Part shown: one piece after another, positions 34,904 through 43,324 of the stretch | Layout: the number at the start of each line of letters is the position of its first letter | How positions within the stretch are numbered: the first letter of the stretch is position 1 | DNA from: Bacillota bacterium | Lineage (GTDB): Bacteria; Bacillota; Bacilli; Paenibacillales; NBRC-103111 | Length of the DNA: 64,000 nucleotides | Reading direction: 5' to 3' | NCBI GenBank assembly: GCA_023386955.1 | Contig: JAEWIS010000019.1 | Coordinates: 120,976 to 184,975 of the forward strand | Position numbers and translations under genes: made by a program | Notes under the pieces: model-generated | The model's input: the letters and a program-made list of their open reading frames with translations, nothing else | Databases searched by the model: none | Told to the model about the DNA's origin: nothing

Positions 34904-35326
34904 ATGATTGTTACGCCAGTTCTGCATTACCATGGGCAGTGTGAGGAAGCGATGGCCTTATACGGACAGGCATTCGGATTGAAGACAGCCTTTTTCCTGC
35001 GGTACCGGGACGCGGATGCCCGGGATTGGAATGTAACCATGACAGAGGAGCAGCGGAATGGCATTTATCATGCAGAAGGACATATCGGGGACCAGCGGTT
35101 TATGATGGCGGATGAGTTTGACCAGCCTTTCCAACCGGGTACGGCCAATTTCTTAACCCTTACCTTCGATACCGCGGAGGAGGTCCGGCATGCCTTTCAC
35201 CTTCTGGAGGTGGAGGGAACCGTCATCTATCCGCTGCGGAGCACCACATACAGCTCGTGTATGGGCACAGTGAAGGACAAGTTCGGCTTCCGGTGGGGGC
35301 TGATGACGGAGCAAACGGAGAAATGA
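34904..35326 (+). CDS. VOC family (PhnB-like) protein
   Basis: Vicinal-oxygen-chelate fold protein of the PhnB/3-demethylubiquinone methyltransferase-like group, function unassigned. Typical opening MIVTPVLHYHGQCEEAMALYGQAFG, here residues 1-25 in outline, then GHIGDQRFMMAD, LTLTFDTAEEV and the closing DKFGFRWGL. ATG 34904 follows GGAAGGTGA. 140 aa. Divergent from the sugar importer operon. Confidence 0.9.
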   Translation: MIVTPVLHYHGQCEEAMALYGQAFGLKTAFFLRYRDADARDWNVTMTEEQRNGIYHAEGHIGDQRFMMADEFDQPFQPGTANFLTLTFDTAEEVRHAFHLLEVEGTVIYPLRSTTYSSCMGTVKDKFGFRWGLMTEQTEK

Positions 35327-35333
35327 CAGCAGC

Positions 35334-35369
35334 ACAAAAACACCTGCCGTCGCAAGGATGGCAGGTGTT
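35334..35369. terminator. Bidirectional terminator between VOC gene and tRNA-Ser
   Basis: 10-bp stem AACACCTGCC / GGCAGGTGTT. Minus-strand side ends TTTTTG (serves the tRNA), plus-strand side TTCTAATT (serves the VOC gene). Confidence 0.85.
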
Positions 35370-35384
35370 CTAATTGTATCGTGG

Positions 35385-35473
35385 TGGCGGAAAGGGTGGG
35401 ATTCGAACCCACGCACGGTTGCCCGCCTAGCTGATTTCGAGTCAGCCCCCTTGGGCCTCTTGGGTACCTTTCC
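35385..35473 (-). tRNA. tRNA-Ser (anticodon CGA)
   Basis: Acceptor stem GGAAAGG / CCTTTCC, discriminator G and encoded CCA. Anticodon stem GCTGA / TCAGC with loop CTCGAAA gives anticodon CGA for UCG serine codons. A long variable arm (TAGGCGGGCAACCGTGC) marks a class II tRNA, and the T arm GTGGG-TTCGAAT-CCCAC is canonical. 89 nt including CCA. Confidence 0.97.
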
Positions 35474-35544
35474 ACGGTTGGGCCCGCCTAAAAAAGCGGG
35501 ACTTCCTTATGTTATCATAAGGGTACCCAGCTATGCAAGAGGGT

Positions 35545-35847
35545 TTATTTGAGCAAATTTTGCCCGCTCCAATTCATTGCCCCATGAACAAAGGTTAAGA
35601 TAATGATCCGGCTTTCTTCTACTTGGTATACAAGCCGGTATCGATGAATAAATACCTCCCGGACATCCTCAACATTGATCTCCGGCACAAGCCGACCTCT
35701 ATATGGAAAAACATCCAGTGTTCTAACCCTCTCCATCGCATCGGAAAGAAACGAAAAAGCATAACTTGGCGAATCCAAATAAATATAATCCACTGCTCGT
35801 TCAAGGTCCTGACTGGCGGACTCCGTCCAGATTATTGATTTAGCCAT
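35545..35847 (-). CDS. RelE/ParE-family toxin
   Basis: 100-aa toxin of the ParE/RelE superfamily: IIWTESASQDLERAVDYI at the N-terminus and EVFIHRYRLVYQVEESRIIILTFVHG near the end, the usual ParE wording. ParE toxins act on DNA gyrase and RelE on mRNA at the ribosome; the sequence favours the ParE subgroup. It overlaps the antitoxin gene by 16 bases, the usual antitoxin-first layout. Confidence 0.9.
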   Translation of the reverse strand: MAKSIIWTESASQDLERAVDYIYLDSPSYAFSFLSDAMERVRTLDVFPYRGRLVPEINVEDVREVFIHRYRLVYQVEESRIIILTFVHGAMNWSGQNLLK

Positions 35848-36014
35848 TTGGACATACGTTTCTCCATTTCTTCTTGAGTCACAATACGGCCTTCGGCCAT
35901 GTCATCCTGGCCTTGCTGGATTTTCTTTCGTACGTACAGCGTATATTGAATATCTTCCAGGGAGCAATCATCCGGCAGATTATCGATAATTTGTTTAACA
36001 TCATCCTTGAGCAT
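35832..36014 (-). CDS. Antitoxin of the ParE-type pair
   Basis: 60-aa acidic-to-neutral helical protein (MLKDDVKQIIDNLPDDCSLEDIQYTLYVRKKI), the common partner of ParE/RelE toxins in Firmicutes. The N-terminal half should dimerise, the C-terminal half wrap the toxin. ATG follows GAGGTGATG; TGTTATAAT at about 36035-36043 is an extended -10 promoter candidate. No strong operator palindrome is obvious. Confidence 0.85.
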   Translation of the reverse strand: MLKDDVKQIIDNLPDDCSLEDIQYTLYVRKKIQQGQDDMAEGRIVTQEEMEKRMSKWLNQ

Positions 36015-36081
36015 GTCATCACCTCAAAATGATTATAACATAATTTAAGGTTCAAGAGATCTAGCCGCTTTCCTTTCGTCT

Positions 36082-36115
36082 AAAAAACCTCCTACACCGC
36101 AGTGCAGAAGGTTTT
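36082..36115 (-). terminator. Terminator of the manganese catalase gene
   Basis: Minus-strand stem AAAACCTTCTGCAC / GTGTAGGAGGTTTT followed by TTTTAG, directly after the stop codon. Confidence 0.85.
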
Positions 36116-36122
36116 AACGAAT

Positions 36123-37025
36123 CTATTCGTTGATATTGCCGGCCATCTTCAGGCGTTTGGCGATTTCCATGAAATCCTCCGGGGAAATCCCCGGTGCAAA
36201 CTCTTCCTCCAAGGAAGGAGCCTCCGGAATTGGCACACCCTTAGGCGCCCCCTGGATTACCTCCAACGGCAGGCCATCCTCCGGGTGGGTTCCCTTCCAG
36301 ATTTGCTCGATGCCGCTAAAGTCACTTTCACTCCACGTATACAGCTTCGTATGCACGCCTTTTTCCTCGTACTTCCGCGCTTCGTTGAACGACTTGTTGC
36401 TCAAGGACGGGATCGGCACCAATTTGGTCACATTCACACCGGTAGCAATTTCAATAGCCTTGGCATAAGCCACCACGTGAACGCCTCCCCGCACCAGGAG
36501 GAATCCTACCACTTCCCGGGCAGCCGGGTTATCCGTCATTTCGTATACCTTCATTTTGTGGGTACGGGCCCCGCATTCCAGGAAGAAGTTGTGCAGAAGA
36601 TCCTCCACCAGATTGCCGCTGTTGAACACATTTGCTCCTGTCCACGGATTGCCCATGGAATCGAACGGCATGGCTCCCTGCGCTCCCGCCAGGAAATGAT
36701 AGGACAGCCTTGCATCCTTCACAGCCTGGAGCGGTCTTAATTCCGGCTCTTTGTATTCGGTGGAGCCTCTTAGGCAGTTATTGATAGCGTGGGATACCAG
36801 CTCCACATGGCCCAGCTCCTCCGCCGTAATGCTCATCACAAGATCATAGAAGGGCTTCAGCTTTTTCTTCGACCGGAAGTTAAAGGATTGAAAGAGATAG
36901 TTGTTTAAGGTTGACATCTCCCCGAACTTCCCGCCCAACAGCTCCTGAACGGCTGCCGCGGCATTCGGATCGGGTTTTTCGAGCTGGGGAATCTCAATCA
37001 TGATCTCATCCATGCGCTTAAACAT
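36123..37025 (-). CDS. Manganese catalase (KatN/YdbD type)
   Basis: Dinuclear manganese catalase that decomposes hydrogen peroxide. Ferritin-like four-helix core with metal-ligand motifs (EMSTLNNYLFQSFNF; TAEELGHVELVSH; HNFFLECGARTHKM; FLLVRGGVHVVAYAKAI). 300 aa, family length. ATG 37025 preceded by AAGGAGGA. Single gene with its own terminator. Enzymes of this type in spore-formers are often late-stage or spore-coat associated, which is not provable here. Confidence 0.93.
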   Translation of the reverse strand: MFKRMDEIMIEIPQLEKPDPNAAAAVQELLGGKFGEMSTLNNYLFQSFNFRSKKKLKPFYDLVMSITAEELGHVELVSHAINNCLRGSTEYKEPELRPLQAVKDARLSYHFLAGAQGAMPFDSMGNPWTGANVFNSGNLVEDLLHNFFLECGARTHKMKVYEMTDNPAAREVVGFLLVRGGVHVVAYAKAIEIATGVNVTKLVPIPSLSNKSFNEARKYEEKGVHTKLYTWSESDFSGIEQIWKGTHPEDGLPLEVIQGAPKGVPIPEAPSLEEEFAPGISPEDFMEIAKRLKMAGNINE

Positions 37026-37129
37026 ATTGTCCTTCCTCCTTATGATTCTTCTGATGCTTAGGATTACCTTATTTCTTTAAACGCAACCCCCACTTGCGAA
37101 ACGCCGTATTGCCGAGATAAGTTAGCACA

Positions 37130-37163
37130 AAAAAAGCCCTCCACACCAAAGTGTGGAAGGCCC
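37130..37163 (-). terminator. Terminator of the 130-aa membrane protein gene
   Basis: Minus-strand stem GGGCCTTCCACAC / GTGTGGAGGGC followed by seven T. Confidence 0.9.
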
Positions 37164-37178
37164 TCTCATCCCATTCGC

Positions 37179-37571
37179 TCATTTTTTCTCCGGCTTGTAT
37201 ACACAGCCCAGTTGCTTGCCGGCTCTGGCATAATCCAATTCCAGACGTTCCCCCTCCTCCTTCATCTGAAGGTCAAACGGCGGAGCAGGCGGATTATTCA
37301 GGCTAACCGTTAGACGTTTCATTTTCTTTTCATACGTGCCATAGGACATTTGGGTAACATTCCCCCTAACCTCCTTCAGGGAAGCACCGCCTTTTTGAGG
37401 GGTAACCCCCCGCATGAAATGAACCCCGGCATAACATTCCTCCGGACCCGCTGCCAGCTGCCAGCGTCCTTCAATATTTATATCTCCAGGCGGGTTGATA
37501 AACACCAGATACATGACTCCAGCGGTTACCAATATGATAATCCCAACAAGACCCATCCATTTTCTCTTCAT
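37179..37571 (-). CDS. Small membrane-anchored hypothetical protein, 130 aa
   Basis: Not recognised. N-terminal signal anchor (about 6-25) followed by an extracytoplasmic domain of about 100 residues with two cysteines (Cys in PEECYAG and LGCVYKP) that could form a disulphide; INIEGRWQLA resembles lipocalin-like or secreted small beta domains. ATG follows a GGAGGGGGAG ribosome site. Monocistronic with a strong terminator. Confidence 0.8.
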   Translation of the reverse strand: MKRKWMGLVGIIILVTAGVMYLVFINPPGDINIEGRWQLAAGPEECYAGVHFMRGVTPQKGGASLKEVRGNVTQMSYGTYEKKMKRLTVSLNNPPAPPFDLQMKEEGERLELDYARAGKQLGCVYKPEKK

Positions 37572-37652
37572 GCCATCTCCCCCTCCTCTTTATCCTGTAC
37601 CATTCTATTAATCGTAGAGGAGGGACGCTCAAACCAAAAAGCGGCAGAAAAT

Positions 37653-38531
37653 TCAAGGCTTCCATATTTCTTGCAGCAAGGTTACGATCTCATTCATTAC
37701 CGGGTCCCGCTTCCGGTCTTTGGGGTAACCGAAGCTCAGATCCACAGACAGATCGATGCCCTTCCATACCTTCAACTTATTCTCCTTCACAAATTGCATG
37801 GCAATCGGCTCCGCAAGCAGGGAACAGCCCATCTCCTGCTGCACCAGATTGCCGATCAGTGTCTCATTGTCCACATACATAATCGTTTTGGGGACCATAT
37901 CCCTCTCCAAAAAATAGTCCATCGCCTGCTGGTGAAACGGACAGCCTTGGGTTGTCCAGATCCACGATTTTTCCGCAAAAGCCTTTAAATCCGGCTCCTC
38001 ATCCGGCACATCCCAGCTGTTCGGGTAGACCACAACCATCGGGCATGAATGCAGCTTAACCGAGTGGATATGCGAATCCGCCACTTTCCCGTAGTAAAAG
38101 CCGGCATTGATCTTGAGCGCCGCCACATCCTGAAGGAAATCCTCACTCCTGGTGTTGACAAAATGCGGTTCCACCGCTGGGAGACGCTCGGACATATACC
38201 TGATCATTTTATCCATCTGGAGAAGGTTTCCGTCTGTATTCAACCCGATCCGGATGGTCTCCGCCGAATCCTTCCGGAGCTCCTGGGCCTTCTTATAAAA
38301 TTCTTCGATGGAGAACAGAATCTGCTGGGCTTCCTCCAACAGCTTCGTCCCTCTTTCTGTCAGCGTCATTCCCTTGGAATTCCGGTAGAACAGCGGAAAT
38401 CCCGTTATTTGTTCCAAAGCCTTAATATGTGCGCTTGCCGCAGGCTGGCTGATATTCAGCTGCAGGGCGGCATCGGTCAAGTTTCCCGTTAATGCTACTT
38501 TCACAAAGGTCTGCAATTGATACAACTCCAA
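37653..38531 (-). CDS. LysR family transcriptional regulator
   Basis: N-terminal winged helix (about 1-60: LQTFVKVALTGNLTDAALQLNISQPAASAHIKALE) and a C-terminal periplasmic-binding-like effector domain (about 90-290). TTG start at 38531 (product MELYQLQTFVKVA) follows GGAGGTG; the GTG at 38549 lies in front of it. 292 aa. Divergent from a LysE-type exporter 135 bases away, the classic regulator/target pair. Confidence 0.92.
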   Translation of the reverse strand: MELYQLQTFVKVALTGNLTDAALQLNISQPAASAHIKALEQITGFPLFYRNSKGMTLTERGTKLLEEAQQILFSIEEFYKKAQELRKDSAETIRIGLNTDGNLLQMDKMIRYMSERLPAVEPHFVNTRSEDFLQDVAALKINAGFYYGKVADSHIHSVKLHSCPMVVVYPNSWDVPDEEPDLKAFAEKSWIWTTQGCPFHQQAMDYFLERDMVPKTIMYVDNETLIGNLVQQEMGCSLLAEPIAMQFVKENKLKVWKGIDLSVDLSFGYPKDRKRDPVMNEIVTLLQEIWKP

Positions 38532-38603
38532 TTTCCGACACCTCCACACAGTTGCATATCATCCGGCCTTCCGTTTTTCCGATGGATTCGATCAGAACTT
38601 GAA

Positions 38604-38618
38604 ATTAGACGGTGTAAT
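38604..38618. promoter_or_regulatory. Candidate LysR box in the divergent region
   Basis: ATTA-GACGGTG-TAAT is a dyad with the T-N11-A signature of LysR-type sites, located between the LysR and LysE genes; TATAGT at 38629-38634 is a possible -10 for the exporter. Confidence 0.45.
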
Positions 38619-38666
38619 TCCTGATAGGCTATAGTAAATCCAGAATGATTGCAAAGGAGGTGCACA

Positions 38667-39254
38667 ATGTCCATTTTGATTGCCATGTGCTTATATTCAT
38701 TATCTATGTCCATTTCGCCAGGACCTGTGAATATGACGATTCTTTCAGGTGCTGTCAACTATGGTTTTAAACGTTCTTTTTCCTTCATTACCGGGGCCAC
38801 TGTCGGGTTTACCCTTCTTCTGATAGCGGTAGGCCTTGGTGTATCCGCTTGGGTGGGACGGCTTCCTGCTTTTGATGATTTCCTGCGGGTTGCAGGTACA
38901 GGCTATATGTGCTACATCGGCTGCAAAATCATCGTCTCCCGTCCGGACCTGGAGTCCCGGGAGAACGGGCCTCCTACGTTCAGCCACGGATTTTTGATGC
39001 AATGGCTGAATCCGAAGGCGTGGATCGCCTGTTTATCCGGAACGGCTGCCTTCAGCCTCAATACATCCGCTGTAAGGCTTTGGGCGTTTGTGGCTATCTA
39101 TTTGATCATCTGCTATTTATCACTCGCAGCATGGGGTTTTCTGGGCTCCAAAATGCAATTTCTTGCCAGCGTCAAAAACGGAATCCGCATTTTCAACCTC
39201 TCCGCTGGAGGCGCCTTGATTACGGTAGCCATCTATCTTTTCATTACAAGCTGA
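38667..39254 (+). CDS. LysE family exporter
   Basis: Six-helix amino-acid/homoserine-type exporter: SMSISPGPVNMTILSGAVNYGFKRS is the family N-terminal signature (positions about 12-36), and WLNPKAWIACL is also typical. 195 aa with ATG 38667 preceded by AAAGGAGG. Divergent from a LysR regulator and followed by a hairpin terminator. Substrate unknown. Confidence 0.92.
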   Translation: MSILIAMCLYSLSMSISPGPVNMTILSGAVNYGFKRSFSFITGATVGFTLLLIAVGLGVSAWVGRLPAFDDFLRVAGTGYMCYIGCKIIVSRPDLESRENGPPTFSHGFLMQWLNPKAWIACLSGTAAFSLNTSAVRLWAFVAIYLIICYLSLAAWGFLGSKMQFLASVKNGIRIFNLSAGGALITVAIYLFITS

Positions 39255-39279
39255 TCGAGCCGTACGGGGATGACATAAC

Positions 39280-39310
39280 AAAACCTTCTACGCCATGTAG
39301 AAGGTTTCGC
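39280..39310. terminator. Terminator after the LysE gene
   Basis: Perfect 10-bp stem AACCTTCTAC / GTAGAAGGTT with a 5-base loop; plus strand continues TTCGC and minus strand TTTTGTTATG, so it can act both ways. Confidence 0.75.
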
Positions 39311-39340
39311 ATCCTGTTAACAGACCGGCCCCCGTGGCTT

Positions 39341-39568
39341 TTAAACGTTATGTTCCGGCGCTTCTCCTTCTTTTTTGGGAGCGGAGCGCAGCACCTTTTT
39401 CATCTTGCTTTCGAACTTGGCCCGGGGGATCAGCACACTGTGCTGGCAGCCCAGGCAGCGCACCCGGATATCCATGCCCATACGGATGATCTCCATCTCA
39501 TTGGTTCCGCAGGGATGGGCCTTCTTCATCTGCACAACATCGCCCAATTGGAATTGCTTCCGTTCCAT
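39341..39568 (-). CDS. DUF951 family protein (YyzM-like)
   Basis: 75-aa protein of the DUF951/YyzM family, conserved beside mscS and parB in Bacillales. QLGDVVQMKKAHPCGTNEMEI and a CxxC pair (RCLGCQHSVLIPR) suggest a small zinc-ribbon-like or thiol-containing beta fold. RNA- or translation-related roles have been proposed for relatives; nothing here settles it. ATG follows GAGGTGATAG. Confidence 0.88.
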   Translation of the reverse strand: MERKQFQLGDVVQMKKAHPCGTNEMEIIRMGMDIRVRCLGCQHSVLIPRAKFESKMKKVLRSAPKKEGEAPEHNV

Positions 39569-39608
39569 TCTATCACCTCTGTCAAAAGAATTACTTGAGA
39601 CTGCGTCC

Positions 39609-40481
39609 TTACCCCTCAGCGTTCATCTGTTCCTTATACCGGTCCAGATGATCCTTGATGATCCGCTTGATATCCCGTTCCACAGAGCCTTGTGTGTTCG
39701 GCTTGCATTCCGCCGTTACCCGGATGGCGCTTTCCGCCGCACCCAGAGTTTGCAGACCCAATACCTCCGGGGGTTTGGTCAGATTGGGAATGCTGTCATA
39801 CGCATCTGCAGCGGCCTTGCTGATAAGTGCAATAATCTTCTCCAGATTATCTCCGTTCGCCACGGGTACATCCACAATGGCCAGCGAATTATAAATGGAG
39901 AAATTGGTCACCTGCTGGATCGACCCGTTGGGAAGAATATGTACTTCGCCTGTTGCCGTGCGAACCCGTGTCACCCGCAGCCCGATCTCCTCCACCGTTC
40001 CTTTGAAGGCTCCTGTCTGGATCACATCCCCTACCCCGAACTGATCCTCGAAGATGATGAAAAAACCGGTGATAATATCCTTGACCAGGCTTTGCGCCCC
40101 GAAACCGATGGCAAGCCCCAGCACGCCTGCCCCGGCCAGCACCGGTGCCAGATTAATGCCGAATTGACCCAGAATGATCAGAATCAGAATAAAGTTAATG
40201 GTATACGTCACGATGTTGTTCAGCAGCTTGCCGATGGTTTTGGTGCGCCGCTGGTCCAGCCGCAAGGGCGCCCTCTCCCGGACTACCATCAGCCTCTCCA
40301 GCGCCTTCTGCGCCAGCTTCGACACTACTCTTCCGATCAATAGAGCCAGCAGAATCTGAATTGTCGTCTGCAGCCAGCCGCTCCAGACCTCAGGGTTGGA
40401 TAAATAGTCCTTCAGCTGCCCGAACGCGCTTATGGTGGGCTCCAAAGCCTCCACTTCCATAATGAATCCCGGTATCCTCAT
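39609..40481 (-). CDS. MscS-type mechanosensitive channel
   Basis: Small-conductance mechanosensitive channel that releases solutes at hypo-osmotic shock. Three membrane helices in the N-terminal half; the pore-lining TM3 is Gly/Ala-rich (VLAGAGVLGLAIGFGAQSLVKDI), then the beta domain (VGDVIQTGAFKGTVEEIG) and vestibule. 290 aa, family size. ATG 40481 with AGAGAGG upstream. Same strand as DUF951, which follows 40 bases later. Confidence 0.93.
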   Translation of the reverse strand: MRIPGFIMEVEALEPTISAFGQLKDYLSNPEVWSGWLQTTIQILLALLIGRVVSKLAQKALERLMVVRERAPLRLDQRRTKTIGKLLNNIVTYTINFILILIILGQFGINLAPVLAGAGVLGLAIGFGAQSLVKDIITGFFIIFEDQFGVGDVIQTGAFKGTVEEIGLRVTRVRTATGEVHILPNGSIQQVTNFSIYNSLAIVDVPVANGDNLEKIIALISKAAADAYDSIPNLTKPPEVLGLQTLGAAESAIRVTAECKPNTQGSVERDIKRIIKDHLDRYKEQMNAEG

Positions 40482-40495
40482 ATGCAGGTTCCTCT

Positions 40496-40747
40496 CTACA
40501 ATTCAATTCGGGTATACGTCTCTCCTGCCCGTTCATATATCCCCTTGATTTCCACCTTTTCAGCCTTAATGATGTCCTTCACCTGGGGAAGCTGCTCACC
40601 CGGAAAATCAATAGACATGGCGCAGCCTGCTGTAATTTGCTTGGGCGTTGGCCGTGTATCAATATCCACTTCCCCATACTCCAGCAGCATCTCCGCCCGC
40701 AAGGCCTGCTGCGTGGAATCGAAGGCTATGAGAAGCCGTTCTTCCAT
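40496..40747 (-). CDS. DUF3343 (Se/S-carrier-like) protein
   Basis: 83-aa protein resembling DUF3343, a family annotated as putative selenium/sulfur carriers. It has one cysteine, at about position 42 in ITAGCAMSIDF, where the family carries its conserved GC. I chose ATG 40747, preceded by GAGGAG; the ATG 21 bases upstream contains the ribosome site. It is followed by mscS at 14 bases, and a cysteine-desulfurase-like gene lies three genes away. Confidence 0.85.
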   Translation of the reverse strand: MEERLLIAFDSTQQALRAEMLLEYGEVDIDTRPTPKQITAGCAMSIDFPGEQLPQVKDIIKAEKVEIKGIYERAGETYTRIEL

Positions 40748-40950
40748 CTGCCTCTCCTCCTCTACCATCCGCCTGCTTTTTATTATCCGAATCCGTGTAT
40801 AAATAGATTAAAGGATTCGTATACTAGTAAAAAGTTGCCTCTTCCCGTCCTGTCATCTTCTGCCTGTAGTCCGGCAGCTTACCGGCGTAACCGGATTGTC
40901 CATGAACAGTCCCGCCCGCACGCCCATTCCTTATTCCCAGGAGGTATGCT

Positions 40951-41589
40951 ATGAAATTTTTACCCGAACGCCAACCGGCTGCGGACAAGCCCTTATCCTT
41001 CAAAATGCAGCATACAGAACGGCATTGTGCAGCTTCCATGGCTGCCCATCTTGTTGGTCTGTTCAGCGAAATTCCTCCCTACCGGGACATCGTCTGGGTG
41101 AATATCGGAACAGACCGCTCCACCGGTGATTCCCTGGGGCCTCTGATTGGTACAAGGTTAAGCAAATATGCCATACCGGGTATTCATATTTATGGGACCC
41201 TGGACAATCCGGTTCATGCCATGAACCTGGAGGAAACCCTACAGCGTATCCATGAATCCCATTCCGACCCTTTTATAATCGGCACGGACGCTTGTTTGGG
41301 ACAAACCCAAAGCGTAGGCTGCATTCAAATTAGCCAAGGCCCGTTGAAACCCGGCGCCGGAGTTAAGAAGGAACTGCCTGACGTCGGCTGCATGCATATT
41401 ACCGGCATCGTCAATGTTGGCGGTTTTATGGAATATCTGGTGCTTCAGAATACCCGTCTTTCACTGGTGATGAATATGGCCGATGTTATCTCCCGCGGCA
41501 TTCATATGGCCTTCCTTCAAACAAGGCGCCTTATGATGACGCCCCCTCCCGCCGAGCTGCCTGGATCTTTGCTGCAGTTTGAGCGATAA
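40951..41589 (+). CDS. yyaC: Spore protease YyaC
   Basis: Sporulation protein of the YyaC/HybD-like family, related in fold to GPR/hydrogenase-maturation peptidases, annotated as a putative spore protease. IVWVNIGTDRSTGDSLGPL and GTDACLGQTQSVG are the family's active-site wording; GAGVKKELPDVG follows. 212 aa. ATG after CAGGAGG. Convergent with DUF4446: their 3' ends overlap by 59 bases. Confidence 0.93.
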   Translation: MKFLPERQPAADKPLSFKMQHTERHCAASMAAHLVGLFSEIPPYRDIVWVNIGTDRSTGDSLGPLIGTRLSKYAIPGIHIYGTLDNPVHAMNLEETLQRIHESHSDPFIIGTDACLGQTQSVGCIQISQGPLKPGAGVKKELPDVGCMHITGIVNVGGFMEYLVLQNTRLSLVMNMADVISRGIHMAFLQTRRLMMTPPPAELPGSLLQFER

Positions 41590-42043
41590 TATCCTTTTCC
41601 TCCGGCGTCAACGTATAACTGGATGCTCCCTGCTCAACCGGCTTGGCGTAAAGATAGGATTCCTCCCGGTTATGAATCCCTGTGAGCACCAGACCATTCT
41701 GGTCTTCGTCGGTGATGGCGATGGAGAAGCTGAGATCGCTGCCCTGCTGGGAAAAGGCATTGTACCTTTTCATGGCCACATTGGATTTCATCGTTCTCAT
41801 TCTGCTGCGGATGCCGTTAAGCGCATCCGCTTGTTGTTTGTTTTCCTCACGCAAGGCTTGAATGCACTCCTGCATTGCCAACAGCAATTCATCTACATTT
41901 TCCACTGAGGCGTTGCCGATGAGCTTCTTGTACCTCTTTTTCATTCCGGACAATTTGGCCAAGGCGACAATAACCAGCACCAGCACAATCAGCAATACGA
42001 CCGCTATTGCCCCCATAATCATTACCATCATCATATTATCCAT
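41531..42043 (-). CDS. DUF4446 family membrane protein
   Basis: One N-terminal membrane helix (about 4-27, MVMIMGAIAVVLLIVLVLVI in part) followed by a coiled-coil (about 50-85) and a small C-terminal domain (NGLVLTGIHNREESYLYAKPV), the DUF4446 layout. 170 aa. Function unknown; it is a regular neighbour of parB in Paenibacillus-type genomes. Its last 59 bases overlap yyaC on the other strand. Confidence 0.9.
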   Translation of the reverse strand: MDNMMMVMIMGAIAVVLLIVLVLVIVALAKLSGMKKRYKKLIGNASVENVDELLLAMQECIQALREENKQQADALNGIRSRMRTMKSNVAMKRYNAFSQQGSDLSFSIAITDEDQNGLVLTGIHNREESYLYAKPVEQGASSYTLTPEEKDIIAQTAAKIQAARREGASS

Positions 42044-42054
42044 GCTGCATCACC

Positions 42055-43200
42055 TTATAGTCCTTGTCTGATTTCCTTTACAGCGCCGATCAGGGCGTCC
42101 ACTTCCGCATCCGTTGAAAAGTATCCCACACTTGCACGTACTGCTCCGGTTTCTGTTGTCCCCGCCGACTGGTGGGCTAACGGGGTACAATGATATCCGG
42201 CCCGTACCGCAATTTGAAAGGATTGATCAAGAATAAATGCTACTTCTGAAGGGTCTGTATCCGCCAAACGGAAGGCAACGATCCCTGTTCTAGGTTCTCC
42301 TATTTCCGGCCCCAGCAGCTCGACTCCTTCAATTCCCATTAGGCCTTCCATCATCCTCCGGACAAGCCTGCTTTCCTTGGCATGAATGGCATCTACCCCT
42401 TCACGCAATACAAACTTCACACCCTCACCTAATCCTGCAATGCCTGGTGTATTCTGTGTTCCCGATTCATATCTGTCCGGTCTCACCTGAGGCTGATCCA
42501 CAGCCTCGGATTGACTGCCGGTTCCTCCATGATGCAGAGGCTCCAGTTCTACATCCGGATGAATGTATAGCCCTCCCGTCCCTTGAGGCCCCAGAAGCCC
42601 CTTGTGGCCCGGGAAGGCTAATAGGTCAATATTCATATTCTCGACGTCTACAGGCAGGATTCCGGCGCTCTGAGCGGCATCCACAAGGAAACGTATCCCT
42701 TTGCGTTTGCAGATAGAGCCAATTTCAGCAACCGGCTGAATCGCACCCAGAAGATTGGAGCTGTGGGTGACCGCAATCAACCCTGTATGGGGACGAATCT
42801 CCTTCTCCAGCTCCTCCAGCCGGATTCTGCCCGCCCGGTCTGTTTGGAGATACGTCACCTCTATACCCAGCTTCCGCACCAGATACTCTAAAGGCCGGCG
42901 GATTGAGTTATGCTCCACAGTGGTACTAATCACATGCATACCGGGCTTTACATAGCCCTTAATAGCCAGATTCAATGCTTCTGTCGTATTCGCCGCGAAG
43001 GCAATGTCATTGGCGTTGCGGATATGAAACAGCTTGGCCAGCTGCACACGGGTCTGGAATAAAATCCGGCTGGCCTGAACAGCCATTTGATGGCCGCCTC
43101 TTCCCGGATTGGCGGCAGACTCCTGCATACACTTCACCATTGCCTCTGTAACCTGCGGCGGCTTCGGCCAGCTTGTTGCAGCATTGTCCAAATAGATCAA
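42055..43200 (-). CDS. Class V aminotransferase / cysteine desulfurase family protein
   Basis: PLP enzyme of the cysteine-desulfurase family. PLP lysine at about K200 (FPGHKGLLGPQG), substrate-binding YLDNAATSWPKP at the start, and the catalytic-loop cysteine near 338 (RAGYHCTPLAH) is present. Start TTG 43200 (MIYLDNAATSW) follows GAGGGGAG and gives 381 aa, the family length; an ATG 30 bases upstream lacks a ribosome site. It ends in KEIRQGL. Likely co-transcribed with DUF4446, which starts 11 bases after its stop. Target sulfur acceptor unknown; the nearby DUF3343 protein is a candidate. Confidence 0.88.
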   Translation of the reverse strand: MIYLDNAATSWPKPPQVTEAMVKCMQESAANPGRGGHQMAVQASRILFQTRVQLAKLFHIRNANDIAFAANTTEALNLAIKGYVKPGMHVISTTVEHNSIRRPLEYLVRKLGIEVTYLQTDRAGRIRLEELEKEIRPHTGLIAVTHSSNLLGAIQPVAEIGSICKRKGIRFLVDAAQSAGILPVDVENMNIDLLAFPGHKGLLGPQGTGGLYIHPDVELEPLHHGGTGSQSEAVDQPQVRPDRYESGTQNTPGIAGLGEGVKFVLREGVDAIHAKESRLVRRMMEGLMGIEGVELLGPEIGEPRTGIVAFRLADTDPSEVAFILDQSFQIAVRAGYHCTPLAHQSAGTTETGAVRASVGYFSTDAEVDALIGAVKEIRQGL

Positions 43201-43250
43201 TACACCCACTCCCCTCGCCAGCGACTTCATATCTTATTCCTAAAATAACG

Positions 43251-43306
43251 AAAGCATACCCGGCCCAGCCTTTACTCAGGATTCAAGGCGAATTCAGGTA
43301 TGCTTC
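43251..43306 (-). terminator. Long-loop inverted repeat after parB
   Basis: 9-bp perfect arms AAGCATACC / GGTATGCTT around a 36-base loop; minus strand continues TCGTTATTTTAGG. It may terminate the par operon, but the T-tract is weak. Confidence 0.4.
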
Positions 43307-43324
43307 AGGTGCTCGATCAAGCTA

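Noticed and set aside
36014..36060. SigA -35 for the toxin-antitoxin operon
   Set aside because: TTGAAC lies only 12 bases before TATAAT; only an extended -10 is supportable.
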